Source: Petunia secreta (Eukaryota; Streptophyta; Magnoliopsida; Solanales; Solanaceae). From it: 64,000 bases of DNA. Positions 36,098-48,094 of this stretch are shown here, one piece after another. The stretch is taken from contig JARKIP010000006.1 of NCBI GenBank assembly GCA_029990175.1, positions 1,798,001 to 1,862,000 on the forward strand, given 5' to 3'. Each line of letters starts with the position of its first letter. The first letter of the stretch is position 1. Made by a program: the position numbers and the translations under genes. Under the pieces are notes generated by a model. That model searched no databases, was not told where the DNA came from, and saw only the letters and a program-made list of their open reading frames with translations.

Positions 36098-39000
36098 TGT
36101 TGAACCCCCAAAAAATAACCCCGAAGGCTAAACTTAGAAATATCAACTGAATGGACTAACACTTTTGGAGTATTTTGGAGTCGCCACCCAATTTAAGGAA
36201 GACATGAAACAAAATAAGCAAATGCGTGCAAAACCCCATTTTTAGAAAAAGGCAGTCTTTAAGAGGTTCTAAGTAAGTGGTTTTATTAATTTCGAAAGAA
36301 GGTTTTTAAGGCACTTTCGAAATTCCGTTAACAACGGTTAATCCGACAGGTTTCCATATTAATTTGCAAGTGCTATTTATGCGCTTTCTAAAGATAATTA
36401 ATGGAACTATTAATTAATTCAACTAATGAAATTTAGCAAATTTTCAAAAGATTTTACAATTTATTTGAAAGCTTTAACTATTTTCAAAATAAAATAAAAT
36501 AAAATAAAAGCGCATTTTCTTTTGAAAAGGAGCGATTTGATCATCCTAATTTCTTTGCCAACTCGTATGTGGTAGCACATAAATGACACTTACTTAATTT
36601 AAATTTTAAAATCCAAGTTTCTCACCATAAGATGGAACTTTAGGTTTCAAGTCGCTTTTTTGCAATGTTGTTTCGGGACATTTAGAAGTTAATTAAAACT
36701 TCTTTATAAATTTTGACTTTATAAAGAAACTACTTCGTATCAATAAGACATAAGCTTTTTCTTATAGTCATTTATTATTCGTGATTTTGAAAATTTATGA
36801 AATTTTGCTTGCATTTGCTTAAATGGCCTGATTTGCAATAAATGAAATAACGACTTCAAAATAAAAGATAATGAACATGAAGTGATTCAAATATCTCGAA
36901 CAACTCATATTAATAAATAAATGTTTCTACAAAGTTTACATAAATATTCTAAAGAATTTTAGGGAGGAAGAGAGTTAAAAGATAAAACCCAGGAATTTGA
37001 CAAACTCTCTGGAGCCTTGAATTTTCTAAAGTTTCCAAAGACCTTGAAAACTTGAGCCTGAGCTTGACCCCAATGCAACTTCAAACCAATGAGCCGATCC
37101 CAACTTCGAACTTTAACACAATTCATCCCAAGGGTGGATCATGCAAAGAAAGAAGGAGATAAGGATTAGTAAATGTATATGATAACTAATAACAATACAA
37201 ATAGAAGAACTAAGTGGATTTTCATGGGATCTCAAGTAGTTATCCGTAATGAATTGATTTACATAATCCTGAGCATAAAGGAAAAATTGGCAAGTTGTGA
37301 AAACATCTTTGTCGTTCAAAAGAACTAGCTACTCAAAAATATGAAATGAGGTCACTGCATTATAACATTCAAAGGTAATTTCATATTAAGATGATTATAT
37401 CCCTTTTCAAAACTCCTACTAATCTGCTATTAAAACCAAAAATAAACTTCACACAAAGAAATGAATCAGACTTATGAATTTGGCTTACAGCCAGGAAAGG
37501 TAGAAAAAGAAAACTTCAGGCGACCAGGAACCAAGCAATGCAGAGAACACAGCCTACTCATCACTCTAAATAAGACATACAACCTGTAGCTAAAAGCAGA
37601 ACTTGAAACAACTCCCTAAACAACCGGCATACAAAGTTGACTGCTGCACACTCACACACTAGACCTCCAGAAATTAGAATCACACCTATGCATCTCCTAT
37701 AAACTAACTCCTATACCTGCAGCCACCAAACTTACTTCATACATACGTACAGGTAAACCAGGATACAACCTCCATATACCTACTACCTCTGCATATCTTA
37801 TACAACAACCTGCATCCTCCCTACTTCATTCTCAATCACTACAAATGTTTTATCAAACAACCTGCAGCCTCTTTCCTAAACTCCTAAACTTACAAACACT
37901 AATGTTGCCATCTGATAAGCTACCTGCAGCAACAAGACTATGAAACAACACCTGCAAACCACCTGCACTACCGTATAATACCTGCAGCACCACAAATAAC
38001 TCCTACACCACCTGAACACCTTCAAATACACACTTTATACACACCAAAACTATGCTAGCCTAAACAGCACAAAGAAGAAAATAGAGGAAGAAATACTTCC
38101 AGAATTTGCATAAACTAGAAAAAAGGAACCAAACATACTCCTTTTCACATCAGATATACCTGCTGCACACACACACTACACATAGACACACACAGGCAGA
38201 TGCACATACACACAAGCAAACAAACATACACAAGCATTTACTCATACATTCAAACAGGCGCGCACACACGCTGAACCTACAACGTATTTCAGAACCAAAC
38301 AACCCCCCCTTAGAAACTAAGAAAAACACCCATTACTCTCCTGAAATTAAAAACCAGCTGTACACAAGCAAATCAGACCTCCCTGAATCCATCACCTGCA
38401 TTCCTTTCTAATCCTTTACATGCTGAAACTCTTATCATTTACACAGGCCTCACCCCACTCCTGCCTAAACCTATGAGCCACCTCCTAAAACAGCTTAGTA
38501 CTACCAATGGCCTGCCCACAACTTCCAGCTGCTGCTAACAACTACACATACTCACAAACACCATTACACCTCCCCGAAACTGCCCTGAACCAAAACAAAC
38601 AATTTAACATCCCCTATACTAAACTGGACCAACAAGAACAACCCTTGAAATTAAACCAGATAAACAACCTGCTGCTCCCTCACATTTCCACACTTCTCAA
38701 CCAAGAAACAAACAACTCAAGAAAGAGATACATCCCACACAACAATTGATCTTTCATTCATAGCCTTTTGCTAGTTATTCATTTTAATAATTTAGAGATT
38801 TTAAGGATGATAACAAGAATAAGTGACCCTTAACATTGATTTAGATCAATCAAACACATAGCTACAGAACTTAAAATTGCTATAGCATTACAAATTATAT
38901 CATTACACAAGGCTAGGCTGGAAATGACTCTATTTATCCAACATACATGTTGATACCCAAAGAAACTTATACATATTTTCTAGGGAAAGGCCTTACCTTC

Positions 39001-40243
39001 ACATTTTTTAACTTTAAACAAATACTAGTATTACTCCAAGGGAACCTACCAGAACTTGACTAAATCTGAACTAATGCTCAATCTTTAACCTTTATCAGTT
39101 TTATAATAACAAGCAGATATCAAACTGGACTGAGGAGCTGAGATATTAAAACTTGGGGACTTATTAACATTATTCATCAGTTATTAATCAAACTCTTATA
39201 TGCCAAACAAGTATGATTAGAATAATCCATAAGCAGAACCAAGCTTCTTAATTACACATAAGTTTCATGGTTTCAATAAGCAACACTTATAAGCAGATTA
39301 AGCATACAACAAGAAAATAAAATAGTGAAGAGAATTACCTTTTTGCGTGCAGTGAACTAAGAGAGAAGGATCTGAATTCGAATTGAACAAACACGAAGAC
39401 ATGAACGAGGTCGACGACTCGAGTGGTCAAGCCACGAAACAGTAAAATCCTGAAAAAATTAAGATCATAAACAACACTGTATACTTTTTTGTTTTAAAAA
39501 AAAAAATCTGTAAACTGAAAACTCCTTTACATTTATGTGGATTCTGCAGTTAATGATATTCTCCTTTCTATCTTTTCGTGAGTACCGCTAATCTCGACCC
39601 CTTTTCTGCTGCTAAACCCCCTATCCTCTCCTATTTTCTGCCGCTCAATCCCTCCATTTTAGACTCCATTTTATATGAGACCATTAGGGTTCTAATTTTC
39701 CTTCCCCCTGGAAAAAAATAACCTTAACGCACTGTATGAACAGGATGAGCTGGAGAAGGGGGACCAAGGATTTCGAAATTTTTTTTTGGGGGGAAATTGA
39801 GTTTTGGGTGATGCAGGTTAAGGAAATTTGAAAAATGGGCTGCTGAATTGGGACGGGTTGACTGAAACTGAAACGGGTATGCTGATTAGGAGTGGTGCAT
39901 GAAATATATGTTTTGCATGGGACGGTTAGAATAGGGGTAAGCTGCGATTTTAGCCCCCTTTTAAGCTAAATAATTAGAATAGGTACGTTACACGTCTAGG
40001 CTGAATTTAGGGTGCGTAATGCAATTTTAGCCCTTTTTGGATTAATTAAGGCAATGAATGGGATTGCACGGGTGAGTTGGGATTGAGCTACGCATTGTAA
40101 AGCTAGCCAATTTCTTTGAAATTTCAATTGATTTTTTTTTAATTATTATCTTTTATTTCAATTTTTAATTCTAACCCTAATTATAAAATATTTCTACAAT
40201 TTATTAAGTTTAAGAAATCCCGGAAAAAATTTGGGTGTCAACG
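36098..40243 (-). repeat. 5' LTR of element C (complete)
   Basis: 4146 bp from TGTTGAACCCCC to GGGTGTCAACG. The final A appears mutated to G compared with CAACA at 30160. It contains the uninterrupted ATTTG site used by element B in the sister LTR. Both LTRs contain an open frame of about 80 codons on the plus strand (38507-38749 here), low-complexity and probably chance. Confidence 0.85.
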
Positions 40244-40753
40244 GCGCTTCCAGCCAGGACGAGCATTGGGTGAGTACACCAGTCGCTTCCCTATTTTGGC
40301 AGGTATGGTCTCACGAAATTCCCGTGAAGGCACACCCTAGTCAGATATCACAGACTCCCAGACCAAGTTTCTCCCTTCATAGCCTTTGTCTCGGCCATCC
40401 CAATAAGCATTGTAAAAACTTATTTTCCTCTCCTCAGTCCCTTCAGGCGCATTGACAAGTTTAGGAGTAAAGTGTGTTGTATATCCTCTTTAGATTGTGT
40501 CAATGTTCTTCTTATTGGGATTTCAACTCTTGTTGTAGTTTTTGCGGTATCCTCTTCGGCTACCCTGCAGTATTCCCACAAGCTCCACAATATAGAAGGT
40601 CTGTCCGTCAGGAATGTTCCCCTCAATTGCTGGTATGGTTTGTTCATTGAAAATGTAGTTGCTCCCGTCGCCAAACACTACAACCTATTTGTTTTCTCAT
40701 TCGAACTTCACTGTCTAGTGCAGGGTAGAAGGCATTGCCCCAGCCATGTGAAC
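40244..40753 (-). pseudogene. Post-protease segment of element D polyprotein
   Basis: Continues the protease region on the minus strand. Fragments such as VKFEWENK, VVVFGDGSNYIFNEQTIPAI and TFYIVELV match the stretch after the LLGRP motif in Tat/Ogre polyproteins. Stops and frame changes are frequent. It ends abruptly at the LTR edge of C, and the continuation is at 17945. Confidence 0.55.
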
Positions 40754-41416
40754 CTAAGGTCTTCCTAGCAACTCAGCAGTGAATTCTATGGGACCGACCA
40801 TGATAGTTAAGTCGATCTCTCCAATGGTACTTCTTTGTGAACTATCGAATGCCTTTAACTTCATGTCACTTTCTCTAATCTTTCGTTGATCAATCCTCAT
40901 TCTCTTCAGAGTGATGAATGGGCATATGTTCAAGTCAAACACTACATTGATCAGAACTCTTCCCAAAAATGAGTCGATCTCTCCAATGGTACTTCTTTGT
41001 GAACTATCGAATGCCTTTACCTTCATGTCACTTTCTCTAATCTTGCTTTGATCAACCCTCATTATCTTCAGAGTGATGAATGTGCATATGTTCAAGTCAA
41101 ACACTCCATCGATAAGAACTCTTCCCAGAAATGAGTCTTTGCATTTGATGGTGACATGCAAGGCCTTGTTATGACTCAACCCTTCCGGTGGCAGCTCATC
41201 TTCATAAAAGGCGATTCGATTGGACTCCATGACTTGCCCAACCATGCTATCCAAGTTCTCAACTGTGGTGTCCACTGGGGCGTGTGCTTCATCTAACACT
41301 TTCATCAAGGAATTTCGATGGCTCTCTTATTTGAGAAGTAAAGCCAGAACAGAGATTTGTGCGGGAGTCTTGTCCAAATGTTCCACCACGGAGTATTCTT
41401 CTGCTTGAACTTTCTT
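40754..41416 (-). pseudogene. Aspartic protease region of element D with internal duplication
   Basis: The frame contains KTPAQISVLALLLK then ESHRNSLMKVLDEAHAPVDT, NRIAFYEDELPPEGLSHNKA and ELLGRP, all standard for Tat/Ogre protease regions. A 162-bp block is duplicated in tandem. The catalytic phrase, normally LVDGGSGLNICP-like, reads LIDGVFDLNICT in one copy and LINVVFDLNICP in the other, so D-[ST/G]-G is lost in both. TAG at the linker end (41417) and TAA after ALLLK also break it. The protein cannot be an active protease as read. Confidence 0.75.
40810..41133 (-). repeat. 162-bp tandem duplication within the protease region
   Basis: Two adjacent in-frame copies, 40810-40971 and 40972-41133, each encoding 54 residues from SFLGRVLI to RSTIGEID. 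Differences are scattered single substitutions, so the duplication is not recent. It keeps the frame. Confidence 0.85.
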
Positions 41417-41710
41417 CTATAATTCTTCGGACTCCTCTTCGCCGATGCCTTGTCTACCTTGAATAAGATGCTCAGGAGTGTAAATCCTCCCACTCCTAGT
41501 CATCCCTTGTGCTGCAATGGTCTCGACTACCGACTTGCCTCTCTTGTCTATTTCATAATCCCATGGCACTACTTTATCACTATAGGGAGGATCCACGTCA
41601 ACATAGAATTTTGGAGTCACTTCTACTTCGATAGGCTCTGGTGCTTCAGCAGCTTGGGCAATAGAAGCAGATGTTGGTGTAGCTTCCTTTGCCTTTATAA
41701 TGGTTCTTTC
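41417..41710 (-). pseudogene. Gag-protease linker of element D
   Basis: Encodes TPKFYVDVDPPYSDKVVPWD and GMTRSGRIYTPEHL, the linker typical of Tat/Ogre polyproteins before the protease. A stop after the gag DEECN and a frame change near 41640 separate it from gag. Confidence 0.65.
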
Positions 41711-43404
41711 TCAGTTGCATTCCTCGTCTAACTCAATCAAGTTCACCGTATTTTCTCCGTGATCAGACAAGGGACTGTTGTGCACATTTGGTGCCCTCAA
41801 GTGGATCACCTTTTGGTCGATTAGATCTTGTATTTTGTTTCTTAGAGCATAGCACTTTTCGGTCTCGTGACCAGGTCCCCTAGAGTAGTAAGCACAAGTT
41901 TTGGTTTGGTCGAAAAAGGGTGACATTCTATCGAGTATCTTGAATGGGACGGGTTGTATGTAGTCTGTTGCATTGAGTCTTTCAAATAGCTGGGTGCGGG
42001 ATTCAGCTAATGGGGTGTAGTTTCTTTTGGGTCTTGGGTTGCTGTCTGTGCGAGGTCTTGGCGGGTTGGTGTTGGCGTTTCTATTGTTTGGGCTTTGTGG
42101 ATATGGTGGTCTTTGTGGAGGTGGATTTTCGAAGATGAGTTGTGTATTGTAGACTGGATAAACGGGTGTTGATGGTACATATGGGCATGATGGTGGTGGT
42201 GTTTCGTAGTAGATGTTATGGGTAGGAGAGTAGTCAACTGGTGCAGCAACGAAGGAAACGTTGTCCTTTTTCTTCTTCAATATCCTTGTGCTACCAGTTT
42301 GCAATGCCTTGTTAGTGGCTTGTAGTGCAGCCAAGCTAACAATCCTGCCAGTTTTCAATCTATCTTCAACCATGTTACCAATCTTGATCAAATCTCCAAA
42401 CTTCCTTCCTTGCATATTTAGCATCTTGTCAAAGTAGACTTCCTCTAGTATGCGGATGAAGGTCGCCACTATCTCTATGTCTTCCATAGGGGGTTGGACC
42501 TTAGCAGCTTTGGCTCTCCACCTAGGTTCAAACTCCTTAAAGGTTTCAGTAGGATTTTTCTTCAGCTTCTCCATATAGAATCGGTTAGGCATGACGTTAG
42601 TGTTGTGTCTGAAACTATCAACAAAGTCTCTAGCCATTGCTTCACAACTTATCCACTTCTTTGTTTGATGCTTTGAGTACCACACCAGTGCATCGCCTGT
42701 CAAGCTACGGTTGAATAACTGCATTCGAATCTTCTCATCATGTCCAACCCCAACCAGCTTTTCACAGTAAGACCTCAAATGAGCCATCGGATCGCCACTG
42801 CCATCGAACATGTTAACCTCGGGTGTCTTATAACTATCGGGCAGCTTCAAGTTAGGATACATGTAGAGGTCTTCGTATGCCAGGCCTCTAGTTTTTTTGG
42901 TACCTTTGAATTGCTTGAACGTTTCCACCAGCCACTTGACTTGCTCTTTGGTGCCGTCTGAGTCTTCTCCTATCCATGCATACATGTCGTGATCTTTGGT
43001 AGGTTAGGAAACAGTTTTGGTTTCAAGCGCGAAGGTAGAGAGATTGTTTCGTGGTGCTTTTGGTGGTGCGATGTAGGTGGGGTACGAGATGTCTTTTTCA
43101 GGGAATATTGGGTCGTTTCCGTGAGGGCGGGAGGATTTGTTTGGATCAGTAGTTCCATCAGCATGGAAAGGGGGAACTCTGTCCTCCAACTCAAACATCC
43201 TTTGCTCCAGCTTAGCATGCTCCTCGTACAAAACCTTGGTTTCCAGGAGTTCCTCCAGCATTTTCAACTTCATCGAAGCCATGATATTTCTCTCGTCCTT
43301 ATTCTTATAGATAAAGGGGGAGGTATTGGAATTGATCCTCTGGATCTCAACCGATGCTGTGGCGCGAGCAGAATGCACAAGCCAAACTTCAGGGATTTGG
43401 GACT
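41711..43404 (-). pseudogene. Gag of element D (Tat/Ogre type)
   Basis: The N-terminal part (43004-43404) holds a coiled-coil-like stretch, LEELLETKVLYEEHAKLEQR, and a proline-rich linker. The main frame (41711-42985, 424 residues) has the gag core, with FDGSGDPMAHLRSYCEKLVG, FNRSLTGDALVWYSKHQ and EPRWRAKAAKVQPPM, then a long proline/asparagine-rich section and a knuckle-like CAYYSRGPGHETEKC in which one cysteine is replaced. TAA at 43003-43005 separates the two, probably CAA to TAA. Gag packages element RNA. The large 424-residue open part is the best preserved coding block of D. Confidence 0.85.
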
Positions 43405-43739
43405 AAAATAACCTTTAAAACAAGCAAAGAGAGCAAATTGAGTAAGGCTTTAGAATTAACATTGTAAATTTGCGTCCTATTATGCAGGGGACCTCTTTTA
43501 TGCTAGGGGTAGGCCTATTGATGATTCGAAGTAATGTATGTGCTGAATAAATCGTTTCGTTTGCTCGAGCATAATAAACACAAGTCGAAAAACCAAAAAA
43601 TAACGAAATTTTATTTGATTTGCTTGGCTTTATTACAATCACTTTTTTGAAAAAGGAAAAAAATGACTCGACTAAATAAAAGGGACAACTTGAAAAGAAA
43701 AATGACTTGACTGCGGACGACTGGACTATGTGCCAAGTA
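43405..43739 (-). other. Spacer between ORF1b and gag of element D
   Basis: Non-coding. Contains TTTGCGTCCTATTATGCAGG then GGACCTCTTTTATGCTAGGGGTAGGCC (43470-43517), shared with element C near 34575. No promoter motif is recognised. Confidence 0.5.
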
Positions 43740-44671
43740 AAGAGGCTCTCGGATCAAGCATCAGCTCCAACATCTTCTCCCTCCTCTTTTTCTTCAGTCT
43801 CTTCTTTGGGTCCATTTGCTAAGTGTACCGGTGGAGGGGCGACAAATATCTCCATAAGGTTCTTCCCAGCTTGCATGTCACCCAAGGCTTTTGCAAAGAA
43901 CTCACAGATTTCCACTCCCATTGTCTCTTTCTCTGCTAGCGGTACTGCTTTGTAGTATTCTTCCCAACCTTTGAGCAGGTCTTGCAAACTTCTGGCGACT
44001 TGTCTGGCTGCCATTGTCTTACTTTTCCAGTACCTTGAGTTCATCTCCTTTGATTTTTTCCTTATATTGCCTTCTCATCTCCCTTTTTTGTATTATTCTC
44101 AACTCCTTCCACTTTTGATCGAACTTGTGTCGCATCCTTTTGTACTTCTCAACAACACTTGGAGCTTCAACTTTTCTTTTCAATGTAGTCTTTGATCGGA
44201 ATTTCTCCCTATCTTCATTGAGCCATTGGGGATAGGTAAAATTAGTGTCGGGATTCATCCTGTTGTCTCGGCCGCTAGTAAACTACATAGCTACCCTTCC
44301 TTCCCACATTGTCAATATCGTAGCAACCATCAGGTGTTCAATGTCTTTTATGTTGACATTGAAACTCCTTCCTTCTGTCAGTTGAGGGGTTTGCTGTGTC
44401 ATTCCTACTTACTGGAGGATCCTTAGGGGAACATAGTGGTGAGTTCCACGAAATCCAATCAATGTCAAGAAAGTAGTATCTTGACCTTGCACAGAAACGG
44501 TGAAGCAAGCACAATTCTCTATTACCCATTGCACATCTTGTAACTCTTCGAATTTAGCGTACCATCCTCATATATTTGCTGGGTCTTCCCATACTGTCGT
44601 GCCAGCCATGCAAGTGCTATGTGAGAGGATGCCACAAATCCATGTCGCCCTTGGTGCTATCGAACTAATTG
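43740..44671 (-). pseudogene. ORF1b of element D, downstream part (interrupted by CACTA element)
   Basis: Minus-strand fragments in order: IAPRATWICGILSHSTCMAG, FEELQDVQWVIENCACFTVS, FRGTHHYVPLRIL, FTYPQWLNEDREKFRSKTTL, a basic coiled coil (HKFDQKWKELRIIQKREMRR), then a helical segment with LQDLLKGWEEYYKAVPLAEK and an acidic tail ending EDVGADA. This is the C-terminal half of an Ogre ORF1-type protein. Its N-terminal half continues at 53638. Several stops and shifts occur. The role of ORF1 in Ogre elements is unknown. Confidence 0.7.
44669..44671. repeat. Target-site duplication of the CACTA element, left (TTG)
   Basis: TTG precedes CACTACAAC and is repeated at 53635-53637. Three-base duplications are the rule for CACTA elements. 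Confidence 0.8.
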
Positions 44672-44870
44672 CACTACAACATTTTAGGCCTATGGCCACC
44701 CTATTTCTAGACAACCCTTGAAAAGTGTTGCCAAAAGTGATTAAGAAAACGCTTTCTAAGTGTGGCCTTTGGTTAGGGCTTTTGGCCATGGTTTTTAAGG
44801 CAACACTTGTAAAGCATAGTTTTAGTGTTTAAAAGCAACGCTTTCTAAGCGTTGCCAATCAATGAAATTA
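44672..44870 (+). repeat. Left terminal inverted repeat and subterminal repeats of the CACTA element
   Basis: The TIR is followed by repeated GTGTTGCC, AACGCTTTCTAAG, GGCAACACTTGTAAA and AAGCGTTGCC motifs in both orientations, matching the right end. Confidence 0.8.
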
Positions 44871-45975
44871 CTTGTTTTGCCACATTTTTTAAGAGTTGTT
44901 GTATTATCATACTATATCTTACTTTTTTGAAACGTACTCTAAAGTTTTCATCTGAATTTTTTTTTTCAAAAACTCCATCCAACACGCTGGATAAAATGTT
45001 TTCCCAAATCCGAAAGATCAAATACACTTTAATAAAATATTCCCCCCCCCCCCCCACACTCTCAAAAGTCAAATTGCACATAAAAACCCCCCGCAAAAAT
45101 TTTCCCCAATTTCCCTCCCTCATTGCTGCTTCACCCTGCACCGCTTTTGTCGCTGCTTCTGCTTCATGTAATAACTAGGTATTTCGATGGCTAAATGTTT
45201 TATCTGATTTCCGTCTATTGTTCCCTGCCACACACAAAAGTTTATTTTAGGTTTTATATGACTTACACTTTATTGAGTTCTGTTGCCTCTTTTCATTTCT
45301 CGGCACACTTTATTGAAACTCCTTTATGTGGTTTCCCTTTTATAATTTCTCATTGTTACATTAGAATAGGAAAAGTTGTCTGCTTTTTTTCTTTACAATA
45401 CATATATTTTATTTTTTATTTGTATAAATGTGATTTCTAATTATTGTAAGCCCTGATTTCTTTACAATACATATAGTTTGCAAGATTCAATCTTCTCTTT
45501 TAGCCATTGTAGTTTTAAACTCTGTTTTGCATTAGGTTCCACTTCAATACTATGGCACCTGACATATGAATACTCTGATAGGGATCCTTAGGGTGAAGAA
45601 ATTCAATTTCCATGTGTAATATGTTGTAATATCTATTGGTTTCGAAGGAATTTAGTATTTAATCATCTGAATTTTGCCTCGTATTTTTGCCATAGTACGC
45701 GTGGCATTAATAATATTTATTGGGAAAAATCTGACTTTCTTTTCTTTTTGTACTTTGTTAGAACAGTTTGATATTTGTTTTTTTATTAGTTTCTTCTAAT
45801 ATAATTTGTAGTGTACAAAACAATGAGGAACCGTGGAAGTCTGAAATTTTTATTGCAACTCCTACAAAGGAAGAGATGTCTAAATTGCAGTAGTAAGTCA
45901 TTCTGCCAGCTATGATCTTGTGTGTGAATTACATTTTTTTTTTGAAATACTGGTGAACTAGCTGGTGAAGTGGAA
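44871..45975 (+). other. CACTA internal region left of the Copia insertion
   Basis: AT-rich. No recognisable domain. A 14-base C-run lies at 45042-45055. A short phrase with TPTKEEMSKLQ (about 45862) may be an eroded exon. Nothing else is supported. Confidence 0.4.
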
Positions 45976-46125
45976 TGTGAAAACTGAGAAAATATTATTG
46001 ATATGTTAGTACTTGTGTTTACAATGAGTTCTATCTATAAATACTATATATGTTATACTACAAATCATTTCCCAATTGGGACTACTATATCAATCCTAGT
46101 TATATACAACTTAGGTTTTCTAACA
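45976..46125 (-). repeat. 3' LTR of the Copia element
   Basis: 150 bp, TGTGAAAACTG to TCTAACA. Preceded by TGGAA. Confidence 0.92.
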
Positions 46126-46136
46126 CTTCCCCTCAA
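46126..46136 (-). other. Polypurine tract of the Copia element
   Basis: The minus strand reads TTGAGGGGAAG directly against the LTR start TGTTAGAAAACC. Confidence 0.75.
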
Positions 46137-48094
46137 GCTGGTGCATATAAATTATATGTACCGAGCTTGTTACTAATATATCCAATACATGGACCAGTAA
46201 GAGACTTGGTGAAAATATCTGCAAGTTGATCACATGACTTCACAAATTTTGTAACAATATCTCCAGAGAGTATCTTCTCTCTAACAAAGTGACAGTCAAT
46301 CTCAATGTGCTTAGTCCTCTCATGGAACACTAGATTTGACGCAATATGAATAGCAGCTTGATTATCACACACAAGTTCCATATGACTGATCGCTCCAAAC
46401 CTCAACTCTCTGAGTAGCTGTTTGATCAAAAGTAATTCGCAAGTAGCTACTGCCATTGCTCGATATTTCGCTTCTACACTAGATCAGGAAACCACATTTT
46501 GTTTCTTGCTTTTCCATGATACCAAATTTCCTCCTGCCAGAACACAATAGCCAGACGTAGAACGTCTATCATATGGACATCCTGCCCAATCAGCATCTGT
46601 ATATCCAACAATCCGTTCATGACCTCGATACTCAAAAATCAACCCTTTACCTGGGAAAGATTTTATATATCGAAGGATGCGAACAACTGCATCCCAGTGA
46701 CTCTCACGCGGAGAGTTCATAAATTTACTTACAACATTCACAGGAAAAGAAATATCAGGACGAGTCACTGTGATGTAGTTCAACTTACCAAACAACCGTC
46801 TATATCTTGCAGGATCACTAAGCAGCTCCTACTGTCCTGGAATAAGCTTAACATTTGGATCCATAGGAGTATCAACAGGTCTACAACCTTTCATTCCTGT
46901 CTCTTCAAGGATGTCTAAAGCATACTTTCGCTGTGAAATAACAATACCTGACTTAGACTGAGCAACCTCGATACCTAGAAAGTACTTCAACCTGTCTAAA
47001 TCCTTAGTCTGGAAGTGCCGAAAAAGATGATGTTTCAATTTAGTGATACTATCATTGTCATTACCAGTGATAACAATATCATAAACATAGACCACCAAAT
47101 AAATACACAAGTTTCGAGCAGAATGCCGATAGAAGACAGAGTAATCAGCTTTACTACGAGTCATGCCAAACTTTTGAACAACTGTGGTAAACTTACCAAA
47201 CCAGGCTCGAGGAGATTGTTTTAAACCAAATCGACAAACAAGACCACTAGACTCCCCCTGAGCAACAAAACCAGGTGGTTGCTCCATATAAACCTCCTCA
47301 TGAAGATCACCATGGAGAAAAGCATTCTTAATATCCAGCTGATAAAGAGACCAATGACGGACAACAGCCTTGGATAGAAATAGATGGACAGATGCTATTT
47401 TAGCAACCGGAGAGAATGTGTCACTGTAATCAAGCCCAAATATATGAGTATAACCTTTTGCAACCAAGCGGGCCTTAAGCCGATCAATCTGGCCATCTGG
47501 ACCAACCTTGACTGCATAAACCCACCGACAACTGACAGTAGACTTACCTGGAGGAAGAGGGACAAGCTCCCAAGTACCACTAGCATGTAGAGCAGACATC
47601 TCATCAATCATAGCATGTTGCCACCCTGGATGAGAGAGTGCTTCACCTGTAGACTTAGGTACAGAAATAGATGACAACGACGAAACAAAGACCTGATGAT
47701 GTGAGGATAGGTGATGATAGCTCAAGCCCACATAGTGAGGATTAGAGTTTGCGGTGGATCGCGTACCTTTTTGAAGTGCAATTGGTAGACTAAGTGGAGA
47801 CAGGTCCGCAGTAGGTGAAAAATATGGTGCAGGACGTGAATCATCTGTGCCTGATGCTGGACGTGGATGATGATGATAAGTCTGAAGTGGTGGCTCTGGG
47901 CCAGTAGGAACTGTAGGAGGAGCAACTATAAGTGGTTGAGAAGGTGGAACTGTATGAGAAGTAACTGTAGGTGGTGGAGAAGGTGGAACTATGTGAGGAG
48001 TAACTGTAGGTGGTGAAGCTGTAGAAGGAGGAGCTACAGAGGATGGAGATGTAGGGGAAACAACGGACTCCCCAAAGGATGGAACTGGTAACAA
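46133..48094 (-). pseudogene. Copia reverse transcriptase and RNase H
   Basis: The RT begins after a proline/serine/threonine-rich linker and shows SHPGWQHAMIDEMSALHASG, TWELVPLPPGKSTVSCRWVY, KNAFLHGDLHEEVYMEQPPG, VYVYDIVITGND and FLGIEVAQSKSGIVISQRKY. YVDD is changed to YVYD, so a catalytic aspartate is lost. RNase H shows YTDADWAGCPYDRRSTSGYC, ELLLIKQLLRELRF, CDNQAAIHIASN and HIEIDCHFVREKI. TAG at about 46826 (QQELLSDP-type context, CAG to TAG) and TGA near 46481 (before SSVEAKYRAM, CGA to TGA) interrupt it. Confidence 0.9.

Larger units (their letters stand above)
17946..40243 (-). mobile_element. Element C: non-coding Tat/Ogre-like LTR element
   Basis: The LTRs are 36098-40243 (complete, 4.1 kb) and 17946-18041 plus 26715-30160 (interrupted by element B and missing about the first 850 bases). 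The internal region 30161-36097 has a polypurine tract, a large tandem array and a PBS, but no gag or pol. The LTR start, polypurine tract, PBS type and 3' UTR motifs match element D, so C is probably a non-autonomous partner of the same lineage. Without B it measures about 13.6 kb. It splits D's pol. No target duplication can be tested because its left end is lost. Confidence 0.78.

Noticed and set aside
38507..38749. 80-codon plus-strand frame, also open in the other LTR of C (28394-28636)
   Set aside because: The two copies are simply the two LTRs; composition is low-complexity (Asn, Gln, Leu) and antisense to the element.
45042..45055. C-run that could suggest an assembly gap
   Set aside because: It lies within otherwise continuous CACTA sequence; kept only as low-complexity.
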